Shown here: piece by piece, positions 39,298-52,121 of the stretch
Position numbering within the stretch: the stretch's first letter is position 1
Layout: each line of letters opens with the position of its first letter
From: Varroa destructor
Taxonomy: Eukaryota > Arthropoda > Arachnida > Mesostigmata > Varroidae
Direction of reading: 5' to 3'
DNA length: 64,000 nucleotides
NCBI RefSeq assembly: GCF_002443255.2
Contig: NW_019211460.1
Location: 28,740,481-28,804,480, forward strand
Translations under genes and position numbers: made by a program
The notes under the pieces: model-generated
Database searches by the model: none
Told to the model about the DNA's origin: nothing
Seen by the model: the letters and a program-made list of their open reading frames with translations, nothing else

Positions 39298-42200
39298 CTG
39301 TTATCAACTTTCATTTAAACGCAGTATAGATGTTGTTGAGAGTAATCCGCAAAGGGGTTCACGCCGATTCTGATTTTTCGCCTCTAAACTCAACACGTAA
39401 TTATCAAAATAATGCGTTGCAATGCGTGTAGTTAGCTAGTGTGGAGGCAGCATGGCGAATCACTATGGCGCTTCGCGATGGGAGTAGGCTAATGCTTCCA
39501 ATGGAGGGATTTTACAACGAAACGGTAGAGATTAGCCAAAAGTCCATACCTTAATGCCAATAAACTCGAGCTACAATACGAGTCAACATATTTAGCTAAG
39601 TAAGTGCTACGGCAGAGTTTCACTGACGCCAAATATAATTAAAAAGTACGCCGTATACAACTAGCCTAGGTTTAATATTTCCCCATTTAAAGCAAGAGCT
39701 AACTAATATGGCGTTGTAAATTTTAATTGAACTTGGAGGACACTAGATAAAAGGAACGAAGATTTGATCGATCATTTCAATATGGAAAGTTGGGTTTCTA
39801 AGAGCGAACGGTTTTCAATATACATATATACAGTTGTTAGTTCGTGGTACATGCGGTAGCGTATGGGTACTACACTGCCGGTATTGGTTGTGTGTGTTTA
39901 GTCAGAGCGTCATACGAAGAACATTGATAATTTCTCAGTTTTTAATCTGCCTAGGAAATCGAATTCGTGATGAGTATTAATCTGCGTGTATTTAAAAGAA
40001 CAAATGATTCCACACGATTGGCTTCGGATTGTTCCAGTAACTTACTATGGTGGTTATCGATTTGAGGTATGGCTTGAGGTGGTACGAAATGCAATTGACC
40101 AATTACATTTAGAACAATGTTTTTATCAATAATTTCGAGATTAAAGCTTTGTAACCAAGTTACCTGTAAAGTAGCGATAACTGTTTGGGCAATATTACAA
40201 TACCATTAACTAGCCATCGATCGCTTTCTAGGCCGGTGTTTCGAGGATGTGTTGAGACACCGTATGGATCGAGCAAGCCCGAGTCATCTAAAGAACAACT
40301 TACAAGCCATGATCGCTATGTTTCCGTCGATGTCAACCAAATGTGCGTCGATCGAAAATGCGCTCGATTATCAGGCAGGCAAACAGCACCAAGGACAGTA
40401 CCCTCAGAAGTACATTTAATAAAAATATTGACGGAAAGACGGATAACAGCGCTTCTCTAATTATACTTTCATTCCAGGTAGCATTAGTTGGACACAAAAG
40501 ATGTTCGATTGCACGTCCTGTAAAGTTTTGTAACTGACTGATAGAACTACAAGCGGCAACACTCACGCGGCAAAGCCCCATTATCGATGAAAATATATGA
40601 AAAAACAAGCCCGTAGTTTCCATTAAAAAACATACTGGTGCCGTACGCGGCATATTTGAATATCGAAATGGAAACAGCTGCAACGGCTTCAATGAAACCT
40701 ATCTCGAATGAAATACCTATTTTGAGTAACTAGTTGAAATTGAACAACAGACAGTGGAAGCCGCCGGAACTAAGCTTTACGACGGTTTTTAAGCTAAACG
40801 TGCAGGAGTTTCCGTTTGACATTCTATTCGACAGCTATCTTACTGCGCACATTTCATAGGTGATCTAACTATAATATACTATAACATATTTAGGCGGAGA
40901 ACACAGTCGGCTAACCTATGGTAGAGTTTACTGTAACACAAATACATTTTTCTATTTTGAACTTTTTTATTAGTGCGACATTTATGAATTGTGCAAAAGA
41001 GGAACGCTTGGCAACCACTGCAGATTTCTTAATTCTCTTTCAGATGCGTTAACGTTCGATAACTTCCAGTGTGATCAGTTTATGTATGCGTCGTTTACAC
41101 GTGTTAAATTTGCCGAATTAAGAATGGCATGATATTGCCTAAAAGACCTAACATGGCTCGAAGTACCTATATAAAAGTATTTAATTTGCGAAAAAGATAA
41201 ATAGATAGCAGGATAAAATTTGAAAAATGAAGACTAACATCAATATGGAAAATAGATACATTTGCCTATCTTGGTATAGTGCATTTTAATTATTGGTACT
41301 TACTATCAAAGGATCAATAAACGAAATAACTATGCTTTTCGAAATGTGAGACGGTCCTGTACAAAAAAGCTGAAACGGAGAATACTTAGCTGATTTGAGA
41401 CGGAGGCATCGGCTATTTTTAAAAGCTACTAAAAAAGTTAAGAGCTTAAACCATTTACAAAAGCTTAGAGATTCTAATTTAATATTAAAGAAGAAAACTG
41501 AGTCTAAACTAACTAATTTCTTGCCACCCGCTGAATCGAAAAAAAAAACCTCTAAAGGTGTTTTTTCAAACCTTTTGTTATTATAGAAATTTTCCATCTA
41601 CTACCTGTGATAATTTCGCGTTCGGAGTAGACCATGACGCCAGATCATAATTAATCAATTTAACCTGTTAAGAGCCGTGAAGCGACAATTAGTCAACTGG
41701 CTTGATAAAAGCCTGTTTTGTTATCAGGCTTTTATCGTACTAGTCACCATCCGCGTATCGATGACGTCGTCCAGTCAAATTTATCATTACTTAAATAATA
41801 AGGGACCATGTTCAAATCAAAATTGCCCACGCATAAATTAACAATTTTTTTTCTACAAGAATAGTATTTAGAAAAATATTTAATAATAATATGAAAATCT
41901 TACTTTTTTGTTTAAAAACGCTGGCTTCATAACTAATTCTAATCAAGGCACACTTACGTCGTTACGTTGGTGGCTACTTACGTATTGATACGCGACAATA
42001 ATTATTTTAAATTGCGTATAGAGTTAAACCCCTTCGAGACAGGGACATGTGTACATTAGTTCATAAACCACCATAGGCTCAAAAAATAAAATCAACCCAA
42101 CCTGGAGTTGGCATCTCCGTGCATCCTTAACGTTTCATATCACCTGTTGAACTTCACCGACGAAGTTGTATTGGATTATATCTTAATTTCGCATAGATAG

Positions 42201-44810
42201 GTTCGCATCTTTTAGAGGCTGATATATCTATTTGCAATAAACTGGTCAATGAGCTTTGTTATACCTAAGGATGCAAAATCCTTATGGCATGGTGTTTCTG
42301 CGAAAACTGAAAAAAAAAATAAAAATATCAAATTGGAAGAGGCAAAACATTAATTAAGCTTCTCCAATTTTTGCTAATTCACTAGAATTATATGAAGCAT
42401 GACTCCGCCCCGATCAGCTATACCTGAACGCTTTTTTTGGATGCATTATTTTGAACTGTCGAGCTGTCCATAATACATAGCTGAAAAAACTTTGGTTGTT
42501 CAATAGAAGATTATTATAATAGAGCGCTCTCCTATAATTCCACCAAATGCACATTATTATTTTCTTTCTAGATGGGACTCACTTTTGACTCTCGTTCAAA
42601 GGACACTATTACATTTTGACGAACGCAAATCTGTTGTGAGTGACGTTGTTTTAGATTTTTCGCTTGTCAACACACGTTAGGATCTGTACAAGTAAAGGGT
42701 TGCCCTCGCCGAACGGCTGAATAACGGTTTAGTAGTTGAAGGGCGGTTTAATTGTCATTTATCGATTAAGTCATGCAGAGCTAAAATGTGTGCTGGATTG
42801 ATCTATTGTTGTTTGTTATATATCAGTGAATAGTTGATTCAAATGTTTCTGTTATCCGCGATCCGGTGGGAGATCATACGTAGGTTCTGATCGAGTAAAA
42901 TGAAAACTTTCCATTCCTCATAGTTAGCGGGTCAACTTACACCTGCCCTATCTTCGATGCTGAGGTCAATTTCAGAATAAGCGAACCATTTCCTGACTAT
43001 CTAATGAACTATGTTATTCGGTCGATATACCTTACAAGTTTGTGTTGCGTTTAGCTCTTTGCAAAAACAAAACTTCAAAACCGAAGCCATTACCTTTGAA
43101 GTCTTGTTCAACTTAACCGAAACATGGCTGAATCTGATCCAGGTCCAAAAGAAGGCAAAAAGTCAATTATATAAATAAAGTTAATAATTGTCTTTTTTTT
43201 TCTTTTGACCTAGGTTTTGTTTATAGCGCTAAAATACAAATGCACCGATCCGAAATTCGATATGAACTTATGGGAAAGCTCGATATTATATTTAAGCTAT
43301 TTATATGTGCAGTCGCATTAAGAGTGAACGCCCGCGAACCCCACACGCACCAGACTTCAAGTGGTGAACAATGTTTTTTTATCCACAATAGTTCTCTTTA
43401 TGCTTGTAATTATTATCTTGATAATTTATGTTGTAATAGAATAATTTTACCAAGTTGAAATGATGAAATTATCGCTTAGGCAGCTACACCTTCAAGATGT
43501 CGTTCGGTTTTTTTAAAGAGAAAATGACACGCTGATAGAGCTAGATGTCTCTGCTTGTGTAGGGATCAGCTACCCACTGAAAATGCTTTGATGATTAGAA
43601 AATATATCAAATTAGTTTAAGCTAGGGCATAGATAAAGGTGGCCAAATACTGACCACCTCTTGATAACAGAATCTGATTCAGGTTGCGCGTGCGTCAACA
43701 TGAGCTTGTTGTTTCGTATCGTCTGTTCTAGGTATTGGCATTATTTTACAGGACATTGAACTTGTGAAGAGATTGCTGCTAACAACAGAAGTTGTAACGA
43801 TAGAGCTCAACAAGCAAACAAACAGAATTCTGAAGCAAATGTCATAGAGTCTATTTATAACATGGTATAATTTCGTATGACATTTCCATCTTTATGACCA
43901 TTAGTCGATCTGTGGTACTCACATCGCCACTATTTCAAGCCTCTCACAAAACGTATTTAAGAAACGGCCAGTATTTCTAATAAGTAAGCGAGAAACTATT
44001 CTGTTGTATTTTATTAATCATTTTCGCTATCTAGATAATCTTTATTCTAACTGATCGAGTGCTTTCTCTGTCTCTTATTATTAATAAACATTTTACAGTT
44101 TTTCCCTTATGTAGTTATAGACTTTGAGTGATAACTTAATTTGTAACATTCTCGAACAGATCAAATGATAACAGGATATCCTTTGATCATATACAGGTAT
44201 CTGATTAAGCTACGATAGGTAAAAATCATATGATCAATTGCATTGATCTTTATTATCTAAAATTATGAAAATTCATCGCTACGTAGTTTTGACTGCTTTC
44301 ACATCCTGAGTCACCAATGTTTTGGCAAACCCTAGGACGGACAGACTGGAATTGGAGCTACGACTTCGTACACTTAAATTATTTACACAAAAAAAAATTA
44401 CACAAAGGAATAAAGATAAGATTCGAGTAGTTTTTGCTACAGCTTTACAACATTTGATCCGTAGCTTCAATAGAAAACAACTTTTCGTAGCCCATAAAAT
44501 CTATAAATTGTTTAACTTGAAAAGAAGCGGTACCACCTAACGTGCTGGAGCAGCCGTTAACTTAACCCGCTGAAAGGTACAAAGACCACTGTAAGCTCAA
44601 ACTACAATGGTACACGCTCAAATATCGCGGTATTTATTCATTCTCATAGCTGCGGGGCTGTACTGATACTCTGTCGAAAAACAGGTTGGGTACGAACACC
44701 TTATAACGGATTCTAGCCATATCGAGTGCGCATTACGTAAGGTGTCGTCGCCGAATTGACACATTCAATCGAGCTCACCATGCTGTCGAGGGATCAAAAA
44801 AAGGGCATTT
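39298..44810. other. Gene-poor stretch
   Basis: The only candidate coding signal is the minus-strand hydrophobic frame near 40333-40500 (segment SVFPSIFLLNVLLR), possibly an upstream exon of the 38.8-39.3 kb gene. A 12-bp perfect inverted repeat lies at 41704-41736. Other open frames here are A-rich or Lys-rich and look accidental. Confidence 0.45.
41704..41736. repeat. Perfect 12-bp inverted repeat with 9-base loop
   Basis: GATAAAAGCCTG at 41704-41715 pairs with CAGGCTTTTATC at 41725-41736; the loop is TTTTGTTAT. No gene neighbours it closely. Confidence 0.9.
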
Positions 44811-47800
44811 ATGTTTCAAGTAATAGCGATTTGTATACTACCTCTTTTAATGAGAGTGCACGAGAAATCTGTATCGGGTGAGTCATCATTCAAAATTTGC
44901 AATAATTAATAGATACTTATAACAATAAAAACATAGATGCCTCTTATCAGTCGTACATCGGAGCTCTAAAACAATACCTGCTCCATTTACAAACAGTTCC
45001 TAGATCACAAACAGAGCTAACTTAATCAATGAAAAAAGATCAGCGGAGTTAGGCGTAAAGGTATGACATTTTATTATGCAATCGGTTAGACTAGAAAAAT
45101 ATATTCTCAATCAGTATAGCATAATCATTGGAAAAAATAGCACAATGAAGAATAGTTTATTTTGCCGTCGAAAAGATTAACTGTGACTGATTCAGGCCAA
45201 ATTGACCACTATTGCTTAACGTTGCCCAAGCGGTTAATTTTACTATTATTGAAAAAGAAAGTGTATTGGTGTGAATTTGTCGAAGTACTCGTAGGACCAC
45301 ACTTGTGAAGAGCTAATATGTATTTTATTACTTTGAAAATCCTACCTTTATCGAGCCTACCGTACAAGCATCGTTATCTCGTAAATCCACGGTGATAAAT
45401 TTTGTGCGAGGTATTCTCCTCCACGCAGGACACCGGTGATAACCTGAATACGTCTTCTAGTTTTCCATAAAGCTGGCCTATCCCTTAGCGGGCAAAAGCG
45501 GACACCTCTATCGCAGTTAGAACAAAATGGTTAATATTTTTTGAATCAGCAAGTTGTAGTCGGTATACTTTCAAGGCAAGCACTTCACTTAAGACTATCT
45601 CGGTTGGGGGATTTTGCTTGGCCTCTAACTATCCGCAAATCTAGGTTCTCACAGTTCTAGAATGGCTATTATTACTGCCTTCCTGGGGAGGCTTTCAGTA
45701 ATCATACTGATCTTCTCTTTGCATTTTGTTTGCGTGCCTGAACCTTTAATATGGCCCAAAAGACGCAAGTCATCCGACTTGACTATATCTTTACACGCTG
45801 GGCACATAGGCTGCTAGAATGACGGAACAATGATTCTTAATGCAACGGTCAATCAAAAGTTGCTTGGCTTTGGCATTGTATGCACAACGTTGAAGACAGT
45901 GCTTTGAGCCATCTTACACTGGAAATAGCTTCTACAGATAGCTAAACTGATTACTTTTCTTACACAGGAATTGTAAGTACTTTACAAATGGCTTCTGTAG
46001 TGGCTCTAGCATCTAAACGTCCGCTGATCAAATTATCTAGCACAATTACACTGATCCAAATCCATGCGAAGGGCCTAAGGTCTAACCTCATTCCTTTTAT
46101 TACCGTTATTAACCTTATACATTTTTTGACGGATGGCAATAAGCTGTTGGAACCGTAAAACAGCTCCACGATACGGATGCACTTACGCTCTTACCTCCGG
46201 ATGATATTCAGTTTGGCTTTGAAAAAAAGGTATGAGTAAGCGCAATATTTGACAAAGGATTTGAAGATACACAATTACTGCAATTTCATCATTAAATGGC
46301 ATAAACCGCATTAGAACCGTTCTTAGTTTATGTTGTAATACAATGCAAGCACATTTTTATAAAAAAAAAAAAAAGGAAGGGTGTTCCATACAATAAGCTG
46401 GCTGAACAAGCGAACATAAAAGCTTTTATACAAACCTCCAGGTATGTACAGGTATCTACAGGTAATTGGATATTTTATCATTTGACTTCGTGTAGATTGG
46501 TCCGATCGTGTTGCACGGACAGGCAAAATTGCATGATGGAACGGGAGCAGGGCTAGATATGATTCACAGGGTTGGTGCGTATATTTATTAAAATGTTCAA
46601 AGTTTTTAGAAAGTTTCATACAAATTAAAAGAATTCGTAATACACTGTGAAACCTAGAATAACCGTAAGATACCAGAAGAATGTGAGAGAGATGAACAGA
46701 GACACCTCTCTCTTTTTTTCGACTTTAAACTAAAAGATGCCGTTTGATCTATCTTTTAGCCAAACGTCAAGGCCCTCGATGCATAATTTTTACGCATGGT
46801 TTAAAAGTATATAGATATGTGGTCTATTCGGCTTCTTTAATTCAGAACACGAAATCTGCATATTTATTGGACCCATAATCCACATAAACATCAAATGCGC
46901 ATAACAATGCCAGCGGCCCCATATGATTAGATTACAATACCTAACGATGATTTGCGTACTTTACACAGGAGATGCCTCTGTGGATATTTTTAACGATAGC
47001 TCGGTAAAGGTTAAATGTTGCCTCGGAATGGACGTAATTGAACGCAATTGATATTACGGCACTATTACCTGTATGGATTTTGAGCCTTCCGTCAAGATGG
47101 ACTCGCACACTGGCTACATCACTGTCGACGCAGAAATCGACCGTAATGCCCTCGGTAGAGTTGAGGTGAAACGTTTCACGATCAGGCATGTAATCAAACC
47201 GGTGTTCAACTTATTTCCTCAATAATCCTACCTAACTTCTCATCGCGTGCGCTCCCAACTGCGTTTAAGATCCTTATAAATATTTCATTTCTCCAGACCG
47301 ACGTGAATATGTAGAAACCATGCAGCCACTATTGAAGAAAATCTGCAAAGGCTACGCTAGATGCAACTCTCATCCTCAGCTATCTTGTTCACCTAGAAGA
47401 GTTGTTTTTTCAGTTGTATCGGGGGGGGGGGGGGGTGAAATCCGAAAAGACGATTTCCCACGGACCTATTTCCGTCAATTAGATAGTAGTAGTGAATAGG
47501 CAACTGAAAATTAATCTGAGAGCAAATGCTATTAGTGAATATAAAATCTGTTTTGGCCACTTTTCTAACATAAAAATAGGTTTAATGTAAGTGGAGAGCC
47601 GATAAGTTTAGCAGGTCGCGAGAGGAAATCGGAGGACTGCTCTGAAGATTAATATTATAATTGCATTTTGCATAATTATCTCTATAGAGATTTCGAAAAG
47701 CTGCAGGTGAAGTTCTCAGGCCTCGGCCCCATAATGTTTCTGACTAATCTTCTCGTAGCCCCGCTAGTGGAAGTTCTAACGCCGATTATCAAGAAAGCCG

Positions 47801-47871
47801 CTCAAGTTGCGGAGTACATTGAACTTAACGGCGATGAATCATCAATTAATGTGTTTGAAGCACCTCAATAA
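44811..47871 (+). pseudogene. Mite group-7-allergen-like (TULIP-fold) secreted protein gene, apparently interrupted
   Basis: The best exons are 46969-47189 and 47707-47871, which join in phase 0 (CAT|GTAATC to CTGCAG|GTG). They encode MDSHTGYITVDAEIDRNALG, then VEVKRFTIRH, then FSGLGPIMFLTNLLVAPLVE and a C-terminal helix. The order and pattern resemble the C-terminal half of house-dust-mite group-7 allergens, lipid-binding proteins related to JHBP/BPI folds. Upstream candidates are a signal-peptide exon at 44811-44877 (MFQVIAICILPLLM..., donor GTGAGT, phase 1), an exon from 45968 with ITLIQIHAKGLR, and a frame with TDALTLLPPDDIQFGFEKK ending at a donor near 46229. However, an in-frame TGA lies at 47049-47051 inside the 46969 exon, and the upstream pieces do not all join in phase. 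It is either a pseudogene, an assembly error, or a gene with a small unrecognised intron. AATAAA occurs at 48059. Confidence 0.45.
47421..47434. repeat. Poly(G) run of 14
   Basis: Fourteen consecutive G bases in otherwise AT-rich DNA, between the last two exons of the group-7-like gene. Such runs are error-prone in sequencing and can form quadruplex structures. Confidence 0.9.
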
Positions 47872-48058
47872 TCTTGCATGGTTTACTCTAAAGTGTAACA
47901 ACATAGCAGGTCATTTGGGCACGTCGGTAATCTAAAACAGTGTCATTTAAAAAAAAATCACATATAACAACCGTAATTTACGTACAAAAATGAGTAAATT
48001 ATCGTATGACTGACTGATCGAATTTTCGCTTTGGTAGCACTAAAATACACTGATATTA

Positions 48059-48064
48059 AATAAA
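48059..48064 (+). other. Candidate poly(A) signal of the group-7-like gene
   Basis: AATAAA about 190 bases after the stop at 47871. Confidence 0.45.
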
Positions 48065-48302
48065 GTGATAATATATTTAATTTTTACTCTTTAATTTAAC
48101 ACTTTGTTTGTTTTGTGACTTCTCTAATGGTACTAGCTTTGAAATGATTAGCTGCTCCCGTTGGCTTCCACGTGAAGACATATTTCGTTTCGTGCTGGGA
48201 GCCAGTAATCTGAAGTGATATTTCATGATATGGGTACCAGACATGAACCACGAAAAACCCATTAAAACTAGAAAAATTTTCAAGTTCAGAATATGACTTT
48301 GA

Positions 48303-48308
48303 TTTATT
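48303..48308 (-). other. Candidate poly(A) signal of the GPCR gene
   Basis: TTTATT on the + strand reads AATAAA on the minus strand, about 120 bases past the GPCR stop at 48429. The convergent + strand gene has its own signal at 48059, so the two transcripts end some 250 bases apart. Confidence 0.5.
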
Positions 48309-48428
48309 TTAAATAAAAATACCGATTATAAGAATTACACACATCTAGCTACAAGTCTGGTCGTGTATTAACATGTGCATTTGTAGGCAGTTCTACTGGT
48401 TCTTTGTTTCGTTGCTGATATCATTGTT

Positions 48429-51400
48429 TTAGATAGCTGGGTCAAGCTTGTTTATTTGAAGGTTCTTTTCTTGTGTCGCGTCTTGGGACGTGACCGAGAA
48501 CGCCGTAGTCATTTCCGTGATAGTTAACGCCGCGCTCCTATCACCGCCTTCACCTCCATGACGCGATCCTGCGTGGGCGTGACGACAGTACGACCTATGG
48601 CCCAAATGACGACGACGCTGAAAGCAGCGGCTGCATGAAACAAACAAATTTTAGATTCTACAACCAGTAAGTATATTTAACTGACAGAGCTCTAAGTTAA
48701 GATAATCTATCGTCAAACGCTTGACATTGTATAAAGCCACGGTATTCTGACTTCAGCAATCACAGTTGCAGTAATCGTTATTACGTAGCCTACACGTCTC
48801 GAAGATGGCGGAGCGATACCTTAGCCGGGTATTACTCTGGCGGGCCGGCTCTTATACCGAAAGAAAATTAAGAAATCTTAATCCTGCACTGCTTATTTTG
48901 AAATTGCGATTAAATTATTTAGAATAAAGCCGATAGATATTAACGGATTTATCTTTTACCTACTTAGTTTACTAATAGCAGACTATTATGTTATTAATGT
49001 CTAATAACTGAATCTATTTGATAGCGCACAGCGTCATAGTGCTCAATAATATAACCACAGATTTAGCTAAATTGAGTTCAACGAACTCCACTGATGTCAA
49101 CGACTTCAAATGATACATTCACATACATTATTCCGAACAAAATTTAAAATGAGCCAACTGACAACAGTAACCTAAGTGCTTTCCTGAAGTTCTCGCTAAT
49201 AGTGTAATAAACCAGAGGGTGAAGTACAACAGGCAGTAGAAGCATAGCTTCAGATATGCGCTGCAAAGATTCGTGGGCACCAACTACTTCCGTAACCTGA
49301 AAACGATAAATATCAACAGGTGTCTTCCGTCAGAGTATCTTTTTCTGTTCTACTATGTATAATAGAGGCGATTCTTACAGCGGTACAATCCAAAATCTTT
49401 GTCTTATCTAAGTACACTCTTAACTGATTGGCTGACTAGCTTCGGCCGACCCATATGCGTCTTAGAATTTTTCATGGTAGATATCGCTTTAATATACGTA
49501 AAGATTTTTTTGTGAACTTACCTTTGTAGAAAGATTATAACTGTTACAGTATAACTAAACACTCTTTATCATACCTTGTGAGGAGCGGTACAGATAGCAT
49601 ACGACGCAATGAGTAGGATCACTAGAAGGACGATTCTGTTCATTGTTCGGGTGGACGACTTCGCTGGACTCGAGCGTAGACGTACCATAAGGATGGTACA
49701 CAATGCAATGAAGAGAAGCAACGGGATCAAGTATGCCGCAAACGACGTCAATCTAACAGTGTTTCATCATCCCGCCACTATTACATTACTACATTTATTT
49801 ATTCTGTTGATCCCTTCTACAGAGAACGATACTGCAGAAAGCTTACAATGCTTTATGCTAGTTTACAATCTATTGACTTAATTGATATTAACGGAAAGTT
49901 TAATCCATTTTTATATATATGGACATGAATGTTTTACGGTTCCGGGTTTGCAAAGTTCATTCGACCAAATAGTGTACTGCAAAAGTTGAGGGAGTTGCAT
50001 TTACAGCAAGAAAAGGAATCTTATATACAGAAAGTTTTTTTTTGCTAAATTTAAAAGCATACAAAACATTTTCTCTTTTAAATTTCTAAGAGAAGTTATT
50101 GCGTTTGAGTAATAACATATACCTTGGCTTAGTACGACGAGGATATGTATGTATATGCATATACATAAATTATTACGGTTTAGTAGATAACAGCATCCTT
50201 TTACCCTAAACTTCACATTTAAAATAGCTTTCAGACAGTGGTACTATTAAAAATAATCTCCAGCTTGTTGATAGAAGGCAAACACACTATCCCTCAGAGA
50301 CAGTAAAAACAAACAATAGGCTCGAATAAATCCCCTCGCGTATGTCACTCTTCTCAAATGATGAAACCTGTCCTGAGGCAGAGCCACATTAATGTATCAA
50401 CTAGTTTCTTGTTTAAGCGACTATATACACACTCCGACGACGAAGTCACTCAATGGAAGTGAGCTCTATAGAATGACATTATGAAATATCGACAAACCTT
50501 AGTCTAAATTCTCATGATGGTCAGAGATCTGTCGTGTTAGCGTATAAGCAGTACCTCCATTCAAGCCCGTTGAGACGATATACGCAGTCTCGATGGAGCA
50601 AATCGCCGCTTCTTGACGTAAAAAGATAGAAACTCTGTGATATTGGAGCAAGAACGCATACCGACATTGTGGCCAACGATGGGTGCCTAACCGATAGTAA
50701 CAAACAAATTGTGAAAAACAGGACAAGCTAAGCCTAAAAAAGCCATTTTTTATTATAAGGTTAGCGAAAAATTAGCAAACTACCTCAGAGACCGGTTTGC
50801 TACTTTGCCGCACCAAATAAATCCGCAGATCAACATAACAAATCTAATACTATTGAGCTAGACAAACATACGTCTTTGATGTCGCGGCACTGAATTCACA
50901 ATAGCATTAGCGTTGTACTTAAGCCGTCAGTTAGAGCGGTAGCTTTCTCTCGGAAGTCAGTACTACTAGCAAGCAATTAAGAAAAAAAGGTGGTACCTTT
51001 TAAGTAACATGGTGTGCGGGTCTCTGGGAAACAATATTGTCAACGCCCGATCTAACGTCATAATCCAAAGAATCCCAAATGTAGCACCAACGAACGTGGC
51101 GCGGGCAAAATGAACGAAAGGACATACTACAGCATAAGCTCTACGATACTCAAAAACGTACGGTTGATCAGTCTCTTCAATACGATCATCTGTGCATTGA
51201 AAAAATATACAGATCATTAATTATAACGTGTATATAGAGGTTTATATATATGATGCCCTAGTAATATGGGAACGACTGGAAGTGCAGGAATGAGTGAAGA
51301 TTATCATTCTAACCAATTAGTAGCCTGCTACCCACACGAAAAACCGGTATAAACGTTACAGGCTCATAGATAAAGAATAAATTCAGCTAATTAACTAGAA

Positions 51401-52121
51401 CGCGACCGGGGGCTTTGCGCCGTGCCCACACTGGCGGCGGCTCCCATTCAGTTATCAGATAACATCTGTACAATTAAACTAAGTATATATATATATATAT
51501 AACGCAGATGAAGAACTTTACCGATGACTTAAACTGGAGTAATCGTTTAAAACATTAAAGTCTGGTCACATTTTGCAACTGACACTCAATAAAAATGATT
51601 TATGAAGTTTCACTTTATTACTAACAAATAATGTGCACGGCTGACTAGAAACTGCGCCTCTTTAGGCACAGGCGCACGGATACCACGTGTCTAATAGACT
51701 AAGCTGAAAGTTGGGTACTTCAAACATTGGTAGGACTGTACTTACGTGTCCAGGCAATCCAGTCAAAAATGGTCAGCGTTCCTAAAACAATCGTTGTGAA
51801 GACGTGAAGAACGAACAGGTTTCGTACCAACGTGTTAACTGTCGACCTAAGCAGTTTTGGCACTTGGAGAAATACTAAAATTGCTCCCAGATTAAGGATT
51901 AGGCCTCCAGCCAACAACAGGATCGTTAAAGATATAATTCCATGACTAACGTAAGGGTCGACAATGGAAGATGTGGTGAAGAACAATTCAGCCTGATCCA
52001 TGGAGACAAACCTAATAGAATCGATAAATACGGAGCTTTTAATATCTCTCATTGGATACCTGCTTAAAACAGGGCTAGCTCTGCGAAAAGCGACTGACAT
52101 GACAACATAACTCAACAGCAT
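48429..52121 (-). CDS. Divergent class A (rhodopsin-like) G-protein-coupled receptor, 401 aa, six exons
   Basis: Minus-strand exons 51746-52121, 50997-51189, 50555-50686, 49575-49752, 49172-49296 and 48429-48630 join in matching phases (1, 2, 2, 0, 2) to 402 codons. Seven spans are visible: TM1 ~60-86 (with N at LILNLG), TM2 ~98-120, TM3 ~147-172, TM4 ~193-212, TM5 ~237-258, TM6 ~272-292 and TM7 ~304-323. Cys148 before TM3 and Cys224 in loop 2 can form the conserved disulfide. Helix 8 reads SENFRKALSRCF, with a Cys suited to palmitoylation, followed by a basic, His-rich tail. Motifs deviate from the class: DRY is LDRA (171-174), CWxP is CTAP (288-291), NPxxY is HPLVY (319-323), and the usual TM2 aspartate is absent. 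The layout suggests a peptide-type receptor at the plasma membrane; the ligand is unknown. If the exon-5 donor is ignored, a shorter tail ending at 49144 results. Confidence 0.88.
51484..51503. repeat. (TA)n microsatellite in GPCR intron 1
   Basis: About ten TA units inside the first intron of the GPCR gene. Confidence 0.9.

Noticed and set aside
40333..40692. Minus-strand hydrophobic ORF as a first exon of the 38.8 kb membrane gene
   Set aside because: One donor (AGG|GTACTG) would be in phase 0 with the 39297 acceptor, but both sites are weak and the upstream part of the frame does not look coding; kept only as a possibility.
41395..41586. Lys/Leu-rich + strand ORF
   Set aside because: A-rich low complexity, no homology pattern, opposite strand equally open.
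44279..44540. Two opposite-strand overlapping ORFs (basic on +, hydrophobic on -)
   Set aside because: Complementary chance frames in AT-rich DNA; no splice sites or family motif.
46941..47189. 82-codon minus-strand frame
   Set aside because: It is the complement of the group-7-like exon. The + strand reading matches a family pattern and continues into the 47707 exon, although the TGA on the + strand leaves some doubt.
49144..49171. GPCR stop at 49144 as the main C-terminus
   Set aside because: The donor just upstream joins in phase to an exon with a typical helix-8 Cys and tail, so the 48429 end is preferred; the short form is listed as a possible variant.
50148..50167. 20-bp self-complementary TATGTATATGCATATACATA
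   Set aside because: Simple alternating AT/GT sequence in a GPCR intron; expected by chance in such low-complexity DNA.
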